A DNA stretch of 64,000 nucleotides from Theristus sp. LFF4_11 (lineage: Eukaryota; Nematoda; Chromadorea; Monhysterida; Xyalidae), in NCBI GenBank assembly GCA_030248135.1, contig JASANC010002724.1, positions 1-64,000 on the forward strand, written 5' to 3'. The notes beneath the pieces were generated by a model, which saw only the letters and a program-made list of their open reading frames with translations, did not search any database and was not told the DNA's origin. Below, in pieces: positions 45,444 to 62,691 of the stretch. Each line of letters starts with the position of its first letter. Within the stretch, counting starts at the first letter, position 1. The position numbers and the translations under genes are program-made.

Positions 45444-48429
45444 GTAGTAAAATCTCACAAAAACAACCATCCCATTTAATATATTAAGATATAAATTTTA
45501 AAATGTTGTAAAATTCACATGAAAAATGAAATAGATGAAAATTTAGAGGAAGCAATCTTTCAAACCGCTCCTTTCAAATTTTCGCGTCGAGACCCGGCAT
45601 TTTAGATACCGTAATCAGCGTGCCCCAACGATATTTCTTTGTCGAAGCCGTAATTTTCAAAAATATGTTTGTGGTCGCCATTAAAAGATTAACAGAAGAT
45701 GCCAAAATAACACTATACACTATGCTGGTTGTATAGTGATTAGCACAATGGGTGCGGTCCTTGTTGTTGAAGCGCGCCCCTTTGATTTCCAATCTTGGCC
45801 GTTTTTCGCTATTTATTTCGTGGGCCTCTTAAATTAATGTTACTGTTTTGTTTCCTTGTTTGAGGGTTTTACAGTTAGACCTGTTAACATTGTGATGAAG
45901 CAAAAGAAAGAAACAATATAAGACACCGGACCGGAAACAAAAGGGGATCTTGTGTGGAAATGGTCTTCTCCAGAGTGCTATAACAGAATTTATTGTTTTA
46001 TTTCACCATTTGTTGATAGAAGAATCAGTTTGTCATTTCATATAGAAAGCCTTTTAAGCTAAGCTTATTGACAAATAAACAGGTTGTACACATACAATGT
46101 GATGTTTTGATCATCGCACCTGCAGTTTGAAGGAACAATGTTAAAATGGGTTTTGTATGGTTGATTTGGGCTTGTTAATCCATTGGTTTCTTCGGGATTG
46201 ATTTCAATTTTCAGAGGACTAATTGATTGTTCTCTTTTAGTGGTTCAGTCAGATACTTGATATGTATTGCTGAATGAAATGTACAAGACCCACTTGAGCC
46301 GAAACTTGTTGAAATGTGAAAAAATAATGCAGAAAATTGCTTGCACAAAAAGTGCATGGTGAAGGTGGGATTTCTTATGAAATATGTATATTTTGATGAA
46401 CAAATGTTCACATTGAAAGCTTAATTAACATCATCAAACTTCCTCTCAGTAAGCTCGCATACTTTCACTCCACCGTTTGAAAAGGCTAATTTAAACAAGT
46501 TTTTTTGCCGTTTGGAGCAATAGAAATTTTTTAAGCATCCCCATATTTTTCTCATTACAAGTACATACCAGCACCAAGCAAACAAACAGTTTCATCGCAG
46601 TTGTTGACTTTTCGCTAATAGATCTCCGCTACATCGTTTGTAAGTGAAAAAGACTCTTGGTGTCTTCGTTTAAGTGGACACTTTAGACACGGGCGCGAAA
46701 AGTGCCAATTTTGAGTGCGGTCCATATTTTATTCCGCAAACAACAAAATATTGCCATCCGAAAATAAAAGCGTGATAAATTGGCGGAAATGTATGAATTC
46801 TGAATTCAAAAGTATTCACACACTCACTTCACTTCTTGTCAATGGGTTTCTGAACGCACTTTAGCAGCACATGATGCAATTACAGCGGCTTGTTGGGTAA
46901 CATCATCAGCTTTTGCTGTCGACTTCAGCAGTTACTTTTTTCACACCTACTGCTTGATTTTTCTGGTTACCCCTATTACCAATCTAAACACAGGGTGACC
47001 CAAAAATGCGGTTGGGTCGTTTTATGTCAAAAGAGCATATTGCTGTGACTTCAATAACACCGTGAATTGATGTGCACACACCCTGTAGTGGGTTTTGAAA
47101 AAACGAGCATCCACACCTACATTGTAGTCCACGCACTAACGTTAACGCAACTTCGTTTACGCCATTTATTTACCAAATCAAGCTAAAAAGATAAGATGGG
47201 CAAACTCATTGACTTGGTCTGAAGTACCAATTAAAATTTCGCAGTATGACAGAGGCCATTTTCGTTTTCCTTGCCAGGTTGAAGATGACATGAGTGGTGA
47301 GAAGAAAAAGAAAGCAACCACGTCCACACTTTGTGTGATATTTCCCTTGGTGAACTGGTTTTGATCAGATAGAAAAATATTTTCTCATCCACATTTCCAT
47401 AATAATCTTCTCAAAACTTAATCTGGGTTCAAGGTTTCAGCCAATCATACAAAACGTGCGAAATAAAATGTGCTTCCGAGGAATACTGATTGATTACTGT
47501 TTGACATCAGACCAATAGTTGTTGAAAAAATACCACTCTTTAGCCTTCTGGGAAGATTTAGAGAATCACATATTGTTTCCAGACTGAGTTAATTTTCTGC
47601 ACTGGCCGGACTTTTCGTGCAAGAAAGAGTGGTATTGGATTGTTATGCGCGTTCCAATAAGTTTTCTTGCCAGTTAAAAACGCAAGTACATAATTGTGCT
47701 GTTTGAAGCGCTTCCAATAAATAAGATAGTTCAATAATTTATTTTTTGGTGTATAATTCTCAGAGAATCATCTGAAGAGTTGCCAAGAAAGTACTCTAAA
47801 CAGAAAGAAACATACAAACTAAGTGGAATTAAAATGTGAACACAAGAAAAACGACAGTAACGACTACTGTGTATCACGCGCTTCTTTTCAAAAATCGATA
47901 AAATGTTTGAAACATATATCGGTGACAAGACATAAAGCTTAAAAACAGCTAACACACAGAAGCAGTGTGCCAAACTGGTTTTCATAGCAAACAAGAATAT
48001 CCTTAAACAAACAAGAAAACGGTTACAGTAAAATGAGTGTACCAAACATATATTTGTCAGTTTCTTAACTCGGAGAGGTTACAAGAGATCACGTCACTTG
48101 ATACAATGAAAACAACTTACAATATGTATATCCGTTTTTGAAAACAAAATAAAATAATACAAAAAAAGTTTAATGATAAAAAATACTAAACTATGGAGGT
48201 ACATGTATGCATAAAATGAGGAAAAAACAAAGAAAACAAAAATTCACCGAATATCATCTTCCGACGACATGGAAACATCACGGAACAAAAAAACTTTTTT
48301 AGAATCAAGACAATAAGAGAATAATAGGAAAAAAATAGTCAACACGATGTTGAGAAATCCGTTACAGCTCAGCACCCTGGCTTCGGTCAACTCATTGTGC
48401 GAATCCCGTAAACTCTGTTGCGTACAGTT

Positions 48430-48635
48430 ACAGTATGTCTGTTTAAACCTGTCGCTTTTTTCGGCAGAATACAGAGCTCGAGAAAAAAGAAAGAAACGGA
48501 ATCATAATCGGAAGTGCAAGGAAACACATTTTAGCAACAAATGGGATGTTTGAATTCAACGAAACCCTGATATATTCGTTCTTCATACTGTCACTCGGAA
48601 CATCGTTCGCTCTGACAGGTTTATACAAACATACT
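48430..48635. mobile_element. MITE family 4, copy 5
   Basis: tatgtctgtttaaacctgtc pairs with tgacaggtttatacaaacat. It lies downstream of the NK2 gene. Confidence 0.75.
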
Positions 48636-48809
48636 ATAGGTTTTCTTTTAACTTCGTTGACTTTTCTCCTAAAAACGCGACACCCTGTTCACTTTAGGTT
48701 GTAGTTTAAACTACGTTGACCTCTCTTATCGCAACAACTCCACATCCCGTTGACTATTTTGTTGTCGACTTTCACTCCCAATCAACAATCGTGTCCACAC
48801 ACCCATCAA

Positions 48810-53145
<4,336 letters not shown>

Positions 53146-55117
53146 TGTGTTTGCGTCAACAGCTATTTTAAAACAAGCTAACTGAAACATAAATCGAAAT
53201 CTAAGTCATAAAAACGCACAAGAGCTTACAATTTACAGAAAACTGGAGTAACAGAAAAGAAATATGTATGTTTTCACACGAAACCAGACAACAAAAAGGA
53301 TAGTTGTAATGCAGTGCAATAATGGCTGCCAAAAACATGTAATAGCGGCAAACTTATCACACAATAAATCTCTAAACAGCCATACATGGTATACTATTCC
53401 AAAAGTACCTGGATACTTGGCTTCCGCTAAGTGCTTCTTTGTCGTCATAAAGTGCTACCGTATGCCACAGCACCTGTTGACATAAACGGTCACAATCTCC
53501 AGCTCGGCAATATCAACCAACCAATCAGCGCACGCGAAACGTGCGTGTGGGCGGAGCAATGTCATAAAGCGTCATATCATTCTCTGAAATTGCGCAGATT
53601 TTCCGAGGGGAAACGTATACAGCGTGAGTATGATAAGGAGAGGGGGCGGTATATATTCTGCATGTTTTCATTTTGAAAAGATTCCGATCTCTGGTTTTTA
53701 ATAGTCGGAAATAGCAATAATGGCACGACGATACATGTGTGTACACATACACTTTCTTTGGTGGATGATTATGGTTGCAATCTTGATTGGAAGTTTGGAC
53801 TACGGTAATTTTACCGTGTCTGTCTGTAGATTTTCACTATAAACCTGTCTAAAAATGGGGTGAACGACGAAACGTTTGATCGAGTCAATAAACTACGAAC
53901 ATAACGTTTCACATGATATTGTTATTAAAAATAGTTACTGTTGATACAGTAACCTCGGGATACCGTAAGACACGGTCTTTCTGTAATCCGGTAATACGGT
54001 AGGTGTAATAAGCAGTATAAAATGCAATTTGAATTTCCATCTGTCTTACCAGCCAATAAGGGCCCTCTAAAGTAAACACACAATATATTAGAGAGGGTGT
54101 TTCGAATAATATTCAACATCGGCAAAAGCGAAAAGCAAACAATGTTTTACGGCTTCTGAAGCTGTTTTCTTTGTTTAAATACCTACATTTTGAACGTGCG
54201 ATTTGATCAGGGCCACTGTGTTGCGCGCGATTTAAAGTGATATGAAAGAGTTTCATTGAAATTCACCAGAAGATGTGTTTTTTGCCATGTTTCTAAAAGA
54301 ATGCGTTTGGATCGGAATGAGTCAATGTCATTTTGAGAGTTTCCTGCAAGTTTTTATTGGAATTTTCAATTGAAAGAGCTTAGATTGGGTAACACATAGA
54401 ACAACCGCAACAAAACCCCCTAACAAATTTTCTATTAACTTCTTTATTTAGGCTCATTCTCAGTGAGTGATGGGCTCAATGAAAATCCCACCAACCAAAC
54501 ACCCGAAAAACTATAAAAAATGTGTCAAGGAAACTTTCCATTAATCTATCTGTATTTATTATTTTCGAACGTGGTAGCGGTATAGCAACAACTTGGCTAT
54601 ATTATACCGTATCCCAAAACAAAACCCCATTCAAGTGCGGGACCGTTTTGATGAAAATGTGCGGATTATGCAAATTTTCAATAACCATATAGCAATATAA
54701 CGCTTTTCTTTTGAAATTAATAGCATCAAAAAGAAGAAGATACCACTCGAGTCCCATATAAAACCGCTAACGATCAAAACAAACAGATAATCAGCAAAAA
54801 ATGAATAAGATTGTTTGGTATTGCCGATCATTTTATTTTTGATTGCCGCATAAGAAAGGAGCAGCACCGGTAAAACTATCTTTTTTTAAAAATTAAAAGG
54901 GACACATTATGAAACGAACAGAAAGATCGAATTAAACAAACAAGTCAGAGAAACCGGAAAATGTGGGAAAACCGCGGTAACTACTGATACAGTATAAACG
55001 GGGGTGTCAAGAAACCAACAAAAAGTGTGCATCATTCGGCGAAATATTGGCGCAAAATTACTCTTTTTCCTTGGTATTATAATGACTGATTCATTTTCGC
55101 AAATCATCCCGACTTAT
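53146..55117. other. Upstream flank of the NK2 gene
   Basis: No coding exon is supported. Two possible splice acceptors (minus strand, near 53167 and 53180) precede the first coding exon, so a 5' non-coding exon further right is likely. At about 53515-53560 are a CCAAT-type motif and a GGGCGG box, but this stretch also resembles the CCAATCAGC-type MITE family, so I do not call it a promoter. Confidence 0.4.
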
Positions 55118-56090
55118 ATTATCTAAAAATGCGGGAGACGCATATAAAAGGAGGAATATGGCCTTGTGTAAGCAGTGAAAGACTTGGCTCGACAACGCTT
55201 TTCAAGTCTCTGATGTGGTGCACACGGATACAAGTACATAAGAGTTATATTTTTGCGCCGCGTTTGCTGTTTAAAAACTTGCTGAAAAGCGTAAAAACTT
55301 TGAAGTTATTTTTCAATTGTCCTCTTCAGTTTAGTCTAAAATCACACCATGTGCGAAATTCTGTAAATTCTGTGCAAAAACAGAAACATCAGAAATTGCA
55401 AAATATTGCTGCATGTAGCTTTATCGTTGTTGTTGTTGTTGTTTTGTTGGGATTTTTAGGCGACGTTTTTAGCCAGGGCTAACCCAGAGAAGCGTACAGA
55501 ACGCCATTGAGTAGGGCGCCCATTGAGTTTTCTCTGTCATTAAGTGCCTACATACCCCTCGGCGGGGCTCGATCCCCCGAGCGCATGTAGTCTAACGCAC
55601 TACCACCAGGCCACGAGGGTGACAATTGTTGTTGTTGCTAACGTACGCACCGCTGTGCATACAGCAGCACCAGTGCAAAAAGTGTTGTCTTTCGTTGATT
55701 TTCACCCTTTTTACCAAACTCTTGTGACAGGATAAACCGGTGAGTCATTGCCACAGAAGGAGACCTTGCGTTCCCCAACGCCTCTGCGATACACTTTGTG
55801 CAAACCAGTGTCAGCGATCTAAAGTCTGATCGTTATTTTAGTGGTTTTAGTAGTCGCTAAATGCTAGAAAAAAAAGCAAATGTGAAAGTTTCATTTGTCT
55901 ACAATGTACGAGGGTTGCCACTTCCAACCGAAATAAAAAATAAACGGCGCAAAAATATGACTCTTATGTACTTGTATCCGTGTGTACCACATCAGAGACT
56001 TGAAAAGCGTTGTCGAGCCAAGTCTTTCACTGCTTACACAAGGCCATATTCCTCCTTTTATATGCGTCTCCCGCATTTTTAGATAATATT
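55118..56090. mobile_element. ~970-bp element with ~140-bp terminal inverted repeats
   Basis: The left arm (about 55118-55262, aaaatgcgggagacgcatat and onward) is repeated in reverse at about 55941-56090 (atatgcgtctcccgcatttt). The arms are nearly identical. The inside holds a SINE and a GTT run, with no coding frame. Confidence 0.9.
55425..55625 (-). mobile_element. tRNA-derived SINE (minus strand)
   Basis: Read on the minus strand it begins ctcgtggcctggtggtagtg, an A-box-like stretch, followed by gggggatcgagccccg, a B-box-like stretch. It ends in an (AAC)n tail (plus-strand GTT run at about 55426-55443). Related copies are at about 15722-15870 (no clear tail) and a tail fragment at about 42515-42570. 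Confidence 0.75.
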
Positions 56091-56189
56091 CTGACTTTTA
56101 CATAAGCCCCGAAGGTCGGACCAAAATCACAATACGTTGGTCACACATTCTTCTAAACCCCGGACAACTCAGGTTTTTCATTTTTCGTT

Positions 56190-57510
56190 TTTAGGCCAAT
56201 TTCGTCTATGCTATTTTTACGGCCGATTCGCCCAAAATCGTCACAATTCAGTACCTAGAATTGCTCACATAAGAAAACTGACCCAAAAGCCGTGATCGGC
56301 GCAATGAATTACCATGGAAAACACCGATTTCTTGTTTTTCATTTCTAGACCGGTTTCACTAAATTCCACTGCCGATTCGCCCCAAATCGTCACGATTCTG
56401 TAACTAGAGTTGCTCACTTGAAAAAACTAACACAAAATCCGTGATCAGCGCATTGAATTACCCTGGAAAACACCCTTTTCTTATTTTTCGTTTCTGGACC
56501 GATTTCGCCAATTTCCACGGCCGATTCGCCCGAAATCGTCACGGTTCAGCATCTAGAGTTGCTCACGTAAGAAAACTAACCAAAATCCGTGATCACCGCA
56601 TTGAATTACCCTGGAAAACATCTTTTTCTCGTTTTTCGTATCCGGATTGATTTCGCCAATTTCCACGACCGATTCGCCCGAAATCGTCACGATTCAGTAT
56701 CTAGAATTGCTCACATAAGAAAACTAATCAAAAATCCGTGATCAGCGCATTGAATTACCATGGAAAACACCCTTTTCTTGTTTTTCGTTTCTGGACCGAT
56801 TTTGCCAATTTCCACGGCCGATTCGCCCGAAATCGTCACGATTCAGCATCTAGAGTTGCTCACGTAAGAAAACTAACCCAATATCCGTGATCAGCGCATT
56901 GAATTACCCTGGAAAACATTTTTTCCTTGTTTTTCGTTTCTGGACCGATTTCGCCGATTTCCACGGCCGATTCGTCCGACATCGTCACGATTCAGCATCT
57001 AGAGTTGCTTGCATAAAAAACTAACCCAAAATTCGTAATCAGCGCATTGAATTACCCTGGAAAACACCCTTTTCTTATTTTTCGTTTCTGGACCGATTTC
57101 GCCAATTTCGACGGCCGATTCGCCCGAAATCGTCACGATTCGGTATCTAGAGTTGCTCACGTAAGAAAACTAACCCAAAATCCGTGATCAGCGCATTGAA
57201 TTACTCTGGAAAACACCCTTTTCTTGTTTTTCGTTTCTGGACCGATTTCGCCAATTTCGACGGCCGATTCGCCCGAAATCGTCACGATTCCGTATCTAGA
57301 GTTGCTCACATAAGAAAACTAACCCAAAATCCGTGATCAGCGCATTGAATTACACTGGAAAACATAGTTTTCTTGTTTTTCATTTCTGGACCGATTTCGC
57401 CGATTTCCACGGCCGATTCGCCGGAAATCGTCACGATTCAGCATCTAGAGTTGCTCACGTAAGAAAACTAACCCAAAATCCGTGATCAGCGCATTGAATT
57501 ACTACGGACT
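56190..57510. repeat. Satellite array, ~149-bp unit, about 9 copies
   Basis: The start of gatttcgccaatttcc recurs at 56501, 56649, 56798, 56947, 57095, 57244 and 57393, a period of 148-149. Each unit contains cggccgattcgcccgaaatc, tctagagttgctcac and tccgtgatcagcgcattgaa. Outer units are more diverged. A different, weaker repeat (gaaattaccc-aggaaacatt) follows to about 57900. Confidence 0.95.
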
Positions 57511-57899
57511 AGACCTTTTTCCTATTATTTTTCGTAGCTCAGACAAAATTTGTAAGAGTGAAAACTGATACTCAGTCAAAATGCTACGAACTTTCAAAAA
57601 TGCACAATTTTAACTCAAAAAAGTGCCGGGCAAAAAAATAAACTAAATTTTCAGAAAATACGGATGAAATTACCCTAGGAAACATTTTTGTTCAACTGTG
57701 AAAGTGTCCCAGCTAAAAATTGAAAGGGCGAACACTTGAAACCAGGTAAAAACCCTTCGATTTTTGAAAAATGCCCATTTTTTACCCAAAAAGTGGGTCA
57801 GGGCAAAAAATTAACCCAATTTTCAAAATCTCCAGGTGAAATTACCCCAGGAAACATTTTTGTTTGACTGTGAAAGTGTCGCAGGTAAAAATTGAAAGG

Positions 57900-59480
57900 G
57901 CGAACACATATGATTACATACCAGAAAAAAAAAAAAATAGAAACAAAAATAAGTAACATAAATTTCAGAATAGGTTTTTCGTGTCTACAGCGTATGAAAA
58001 GTTGTCCGATAAAAATTTTTTCGCGGCTCCAAGCACAACTTTGGGTGTTCGTTTCGTGTGCACAGGAGCAGGTTTGTAGCTTATACTATGCTCGCTGGAC
58101 GCAGCGAGCAAATTTGAAAAAAGCGCGCGAGGGGATAACGGCTCATATTATGCGTGATGCGCTGTCCGCTCGCTGGCGCTCGCTCGCGCATCCGCATGAT
58201 ATTATTTCACACATGAATGTTTTTTTGTGGGGGGGAAAAAAAAAAAAGGGTAAATAAAATTTTTAAAAAAATGCCTGTGTAAAAAGTATGGGAGACAACA
58301 GGGGGGGGGTTTTTTTTTTTTTGGGGGGGGGATATATCTTTTTTTTTTTTTTTTGGTGGTTATTTGGGGTAGGAGGAAAAATATGGATGGGGGTGGGGGG
58401 GGTTTGTGTTTGTTGGTGGTGGGATGGTGGTTTGTGGGTGTGAAAAAGAAATAATATGTGTTGGGGTGTGGTGGTTTTTTTTGTGGGTTGGTTTGAGTTG
58501 TTTTTTTTTGTTGTTGGAATGAATAAAGGGCAAAAAAGAAAAGAAAAAAAAAAAAAAAAAAAAAAATAATTAATGTTTGCGCCGCAGGGTATTTTTTTTT
58601 TTTTTTTTTGGAGGGGAAAAAAGAGTAATGAATTTAATTTTAAAAATATATAAAATAAAATAAATTTAAATTTTAAATTATAATTTTGTTATAAATCACA
58701 AAAAAAAAACAAAAAAAAAGAAACCATAACAACGTTATTACGGCACAACTGTCTTTCGACGAAAACTGTTCGTGTAGCTTTTCGTTCGTTCGGTGATTTT
58801 CATTAACCGTGCATTTTGTTCGGGTTGTTCAAAAGTTTCACAAGAATACACTTCATTTATTGTGTATACAGTTTGTTTTGTATAACATGAAGTGGATAGC
58901 TGGCAGTTATTTTCATTTTTGAGTGCTTTATGTAACTGTTGTAACACACGCGGGCGGGCGGCATAAATGGGACACTCGAAAGACGCTCTCAAGTGTACAA
59001 ACCATCAGAAAAGTAGGTATATGTGCACCCGTATATGCGAAAACGTTATATGTTTCGATATATAATTGTTTGTGTGGAACATAACACTTGAAAAATACTG
59101 TGCAGATATGTACATGTATACCTAGTGTGCATAAAGTAACGACTCAATATGATGATGACGTTTTACAAAAACCGTATGCACAGTTTTCTCATGTAATCAG
59201 CTGATTGGCTGTACTATGCCAGAGCGGCCAATCAGTTCGAATGCAGCAAAACCAGCGAGCTGTCACGGATATATATATCGACACTTGAAAGACGGCACAC
59301 TACACTTGAAAAAGCATAAAACCACACACTTGTTTTTCAAAAAAAACACTCCACAACACTGCTTCTGAGCACAGTGCAATTGTATGAGCCACTCAGCGTT
59401 GAAGATATTATGATGTGGAGCATACTTTTCATTTTTTTCCTCTGCGGCTTCCAGTTTTTTTTAACAATATTGGGAACAAG
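57900..59480. other. Non-coding flank around the homopolymer stretch
   Basis: Apart from the homopolymer stretch, 58070-58200 contains GC-rich text with repeated cgctcgctgg-type words. 59196-59260 has a pair of ctgattggc/gccaatcag words that may be a decayed family 1 MITE. No gene is supported. Confidence 0.4.
58205..58720. other. Homopolymer-rich stretch, probable sequence artefact
   Basis: Long runs of A, T and G alternate with almost no C (for example at 58220-58240, 58301-58360 and 58540-58570). This base composition is unlike anything else in the window and resembles low-quality consensus or a badly closed gap. Confidence 0.6.
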
Positions 59481-59746
59481 TACCGTAAAGTCTTGCATAT
59501 AAGGGTCCTCCCACTTATAAGACCCCCACCCAAAACTGGGCGGAGTGTCACACGGCGGGAAACCAAAAAATTCAAATTTTTAACTTGGTCGAAATCCCAC
59601 CCCGTTTATAAGGCCCGGAATTCCTAATATTCGCTTTATAAGACCTCCTCCCACTTATAAGGTTGTCACACAAAATTCCACTTTTTTCAGAAATTTTTGA
59701 TTTTCAAATTTATATAAGGAGACCTTATATGCAAGACTTTACGGTA
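59481..59746. mobile_element. MITE family 5, copy 3
   Basis: Full-length with both taccgtaaagtcttgcat-type ends and the gggcggagtgtcacacggcg core. Confidence 0.9.
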
Positions 59747-59803
59747 TATCAAAAAATTGTAAATCATTTCGGAACAGTTTGAAAAGTATTGTATTGTATG
59801 TAT

Positions 59804-60263
59804 TACCGTATTACCCCCAATAAACCCCCATGGGGGATTAATAAGTCAGCGACTTTTAGAGGTGGGGGTTTATTGGTGGGGGGGGGGATTATTGGGGGGG
59901 GGGGCTTTATTTACAAACAAATTCTAGGGGTGGGGTTTATTGAAAAATGGCAAAAATACCTTACATGGCAGGCAAGAAAGTCGCAGAAACTTCTACTCTA
60001 CATAGAAATTTCTTTTTGTAACAGCCTTTTGTAATGAAATTACCATTAACTCATCCATTTGGAGCCTTTGGTAGCACAATTTCATCATTTTCACTGCAAC
60101 CAGCCACTGAATTCGCTGGGTATGTGTTTCAAACAGGTTTCCAATAATCCCCCATGGGGATTATTTGTGTGGAGGGATTATTCTGAAACTTGTCGTGGGG
60201 GTGGGGGTTTATTGGTGGGGGGGGGGATTTAATGGTGGGGGGTTTAATGGGGGTAATACGGTA
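59804..60263. mobile_element. C-rich element family 6, copy 4 (inverted)
   Basis: Same ends and centre in reverse orientation, only 57 bases after a family 5 MITE. Confidence 0.92.
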
Positions 60264-60354
60264 TTGTTCAGTTTTGATTAATTTTTTATAAATTTTTTCC
60301 AATAATAACTGGAACCAGAACTGAACAGGTAAACACTAGCTGGCTGAAGGCTGG

Positions 60355-60500
60355 AGACGTCACGTCACATCACATCACGTCACGTCACGTCACACCGCGG
60401 CGCACCGCGTCACACGACGTTACACCACGTCACACTCTGATACGCCACGCCACGCCTCGCCACGCCACGCCACGCCACGCCACGCCACGGCTACGCCCTG
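60355..60500. repeat. TCACG / CCACG pentamer array
   Basis: cacgtcacgtcacgtca-type units grade into cacgccacgccacgcc. It is related to the array at 40594-40918. Confidence 0.85.
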
Positions 60501-61095
60501 TCAGAACGCGATCAGGGCGACTATTGTGTTTTTCTGTCTTTGGGTGCTTTTGGACATTGCGGTGTAACTCAATCCACTCGCAAACATGACATAATAAAAA
60601 ACATTTTTGGGGAAACGTACATAGAACAATTCCAGGTTACTTTTTACTGTTTAATAATGTTACTTTTAATAATGTTAATTAATAATGTTACTTTTTCAGC
60701 AGAACCAAAAATAAAAAGACTGTGTTACCTGTTTAAACAGGTGTTGTTCCGCGACATGCATTTGTCGAGACGAGAAAAAAGTCTAGTCGGAACAACACTA
60801 GTTTAAACAACCATTTTTTTCTGAAAAAAGTATTAAAAACCACAGTTTTTCAAAATCTGATGGGGCATTAACGCCCAATGCAAATCGTTATTTCAATTCA
60901 AATGGTTTCGTCATTTTCAACGTCAACATCCTCTAATATTCGCCGTTTTCACAGTAGCAGTGCGCCTGTTTGCAACGGTGTTCGGTGTAGACGCGAAAGA
61001 GTTCTGCAATAAACGCCACTTCAACGTACGTCAAAGACTTACTGGAGGGAAACATACAAAAACATAAAAAGTCAGACGGAAAGACGTGACATACA

Positions 61096-61362
61096 TGCCG
61101 TAAAGTCTTGCATATAAGCTTCCTCCCACTTATAAGACCCCCGTCCAAAAGAGGGCGGAGTGTCACACGGCGGGAAACCAAAAAATTCAAAATTCTGACT
61201 TGGTCGAAATCCTACCCCGTTTATAAGGCCCGAAATTCCTAATCTTCTCTTCATAAGACCTCCTCCCACTTATAAGGTTGTCACATAAAATTCCACTTTT
61301 TTCCAGACATTTTTGATTTTCAATTTCATGTAAGGAGACCTTATACGCAAGACTTTGCGGTA
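61096..61362. mobile_element. MITE family 5, copy 4
   Basis: Nearly full-length. The ends are slightly diverged (tgccgtaaag and gactttgcggta). It lies left of the EF-hand-like exons. Confidence 0.88.
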
Positions 61363-61511
61363 TACTGTACATATAATACGTCTGTATGAAAGCGGTGGTA
61401 CGCCAGGCACGAGACCAGACGTGTCCTAAAAGTCTGGCGCAACAATAAAACCGTGTCTCTCACAGTTTGATGTCAAAAAAGCTGAATATGTACATAAAAA
61501 ACAAAATTAAC

Positions 61512-62177
61512 AAAACCGGCGTCGTCTATCCGTCCATCGCCATCGTAGTCGGCCCACTTTGAAATTCGTTCCTTCATTTCTGCGCGCGTTTCACCTTCAT
61601 TCTCTTTGTAATACCTGCATGCACCATACTAAAATCGCGTTTATAAATAAGTGCACAATACATACATGTAATATCAATCAATGCTTTGGGTTCTGCGACT
61701 CAATGCGTTTGCAGACGCAGAATGGAAACTACTGTAGTTTCTATGTTTATGTGGCAATTCAAAATAGCCTAAGTGACCCGACTCTCTATGTAGGGGACTC
61801 GGTTCACTTGTAAAAATTATTGAATTGCCGCGTCATGCATGCAACGGTTTACCCACCTGTATGCTCGCATTGAGTCACAGAAACACTTTCCAACGTCGGG
61901 AAATTTAAAACAGATTGCTGAGTTGAAAGCACTGTATGACCTGTATGTGTTGAATCCACTCTATGAAACTCAAAAATCTACCACACTCTGAAAATAAGAG
62001 AACCGAGAAAAAAATTTTCAAACACTCACTTCAGTCCATGTTTCAAAAATTCCTCCGTCGTGTTGTACCAGACTTTGATGCCCGATGCATTCAGATGACG
62101 TTCCCACACGTTTGCTGTGGCAACCAACAGAAGCTCATCAACCGCCCGAACTTCTTCTTTCGTCAACCGCATGTCAT
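61512..62177 (-). CDS. Unidentified EF-hand-like protein, two internal exons (partial)
   Basis: Exon 62177-62030 encodes DMRLTKEEVRAVDELLLVAT and then a region with NTTEEFLKHGLK. It joins in phase (2+1) to exon 61614-61512, which continues YYKENEGETRAEMKERISKW and ADYDGDGRIDDAGF. The loop DYDGDGRIDDAG resembles an EF-hand calcium loop but has Gly rather than Glu at position 12. A possible last exon at about 61038-60933 (ending CYCENGEY and a stop) does not join cleanly in phase, so I leave it out. An asparagine in NTT could be glycosylated if extracellular. I do not recognise the family. The gene must continue right of 62177, where an LTR element now lies at 62692. Confidence 0.45.
61687..61885. 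mobile_element. Interspersed repeat family 8, copy 2
   Basis: gggttctgcgactcaatgcg and gctcgcattgagtcac are the ends. It lies in the intron between the two EF-hand-like exons. Confidence 0.65.
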
Positions 62178-62633
62178 CTATAAACAATACTATGTTTTCA
62201 TGTGGAAGGCACATTTCTGTTTTAACCGTGTATATAGTAGCCCTGGTTAATTTGTAGTATCAGATATTAGCTGATTTGTAGTATCAGATATTAGCTGATT
62301 GTTGCCTGAACATCAGGTTCAAAAAAGACATTTTTTTCTTTTTTTCTGAATATTGTGATTTCGGTGCTTTTGTTTCTGTGCGTGGGCAAACAGTGAGATT
62401 TTAAATGGAAAATCTTGTTCATGATTTGTGAGTTTCAGACAAACAAAAGCAGCAAATTTTAATGGCAAAGAAACTCTTTTTTGTTCGAAAAAAGGAACGA
62501 TAAATGACGACGACGACGTTTCCCTTCGGAAAAAATTGCGGCAGAAATTGTCGCTCTAAATTTAAACATTGAAGTTAAAACAGAACTAAGCTTCAAAAGA
62601 AACAATTTTCAAAACGAAATCTCATTTTGTATG

Positions 62634-62691
62634 TATTGTGGATTAATTCAAACATGTCTGGGCTAAAATGACGTCATTTGCTTTAAAACGC
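62634..62691. mobile_element. Interspersed repeat family 3, copy 3, truncated
   Basis: gtattgtggattaattcaaa through tttgctttaaaacgcttg matches the first 58 bases of the family, then stops abruptly where an LTR-like tgtaatgtcc begins. Confidence 0.75.

Larger units (their letters stand above)
43528..48809. other. Intergenic, AT-rich, no supported gene
   Basis: The 5.3 kb between the two convergent genes holds no coding exon that I can support. A short tandem of aatttgctg lies at about 43565-43598. AATAAA at about 44627 could end the VWA-gene transcript, giving a long 3' UTR. A MITE copy lies at 45298-45443 and another at about 48430-48635. The open frames, for example 47731-48045 minus, have no domain or codon signal. 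Confidence 0.5.

Noticed and set aside
47731..48045. 104-residue minus-strand frame with hydrophobic stretches
   Set aside because: It is AT-rich intergenic sequence with no domain, no flanking splice context and no codon bias.
57892..58257. 121-residue plus-strand frame
   Set aside because: It is partly repeat-derived, runs into the homopolymer stretch and has no recognisable domain.
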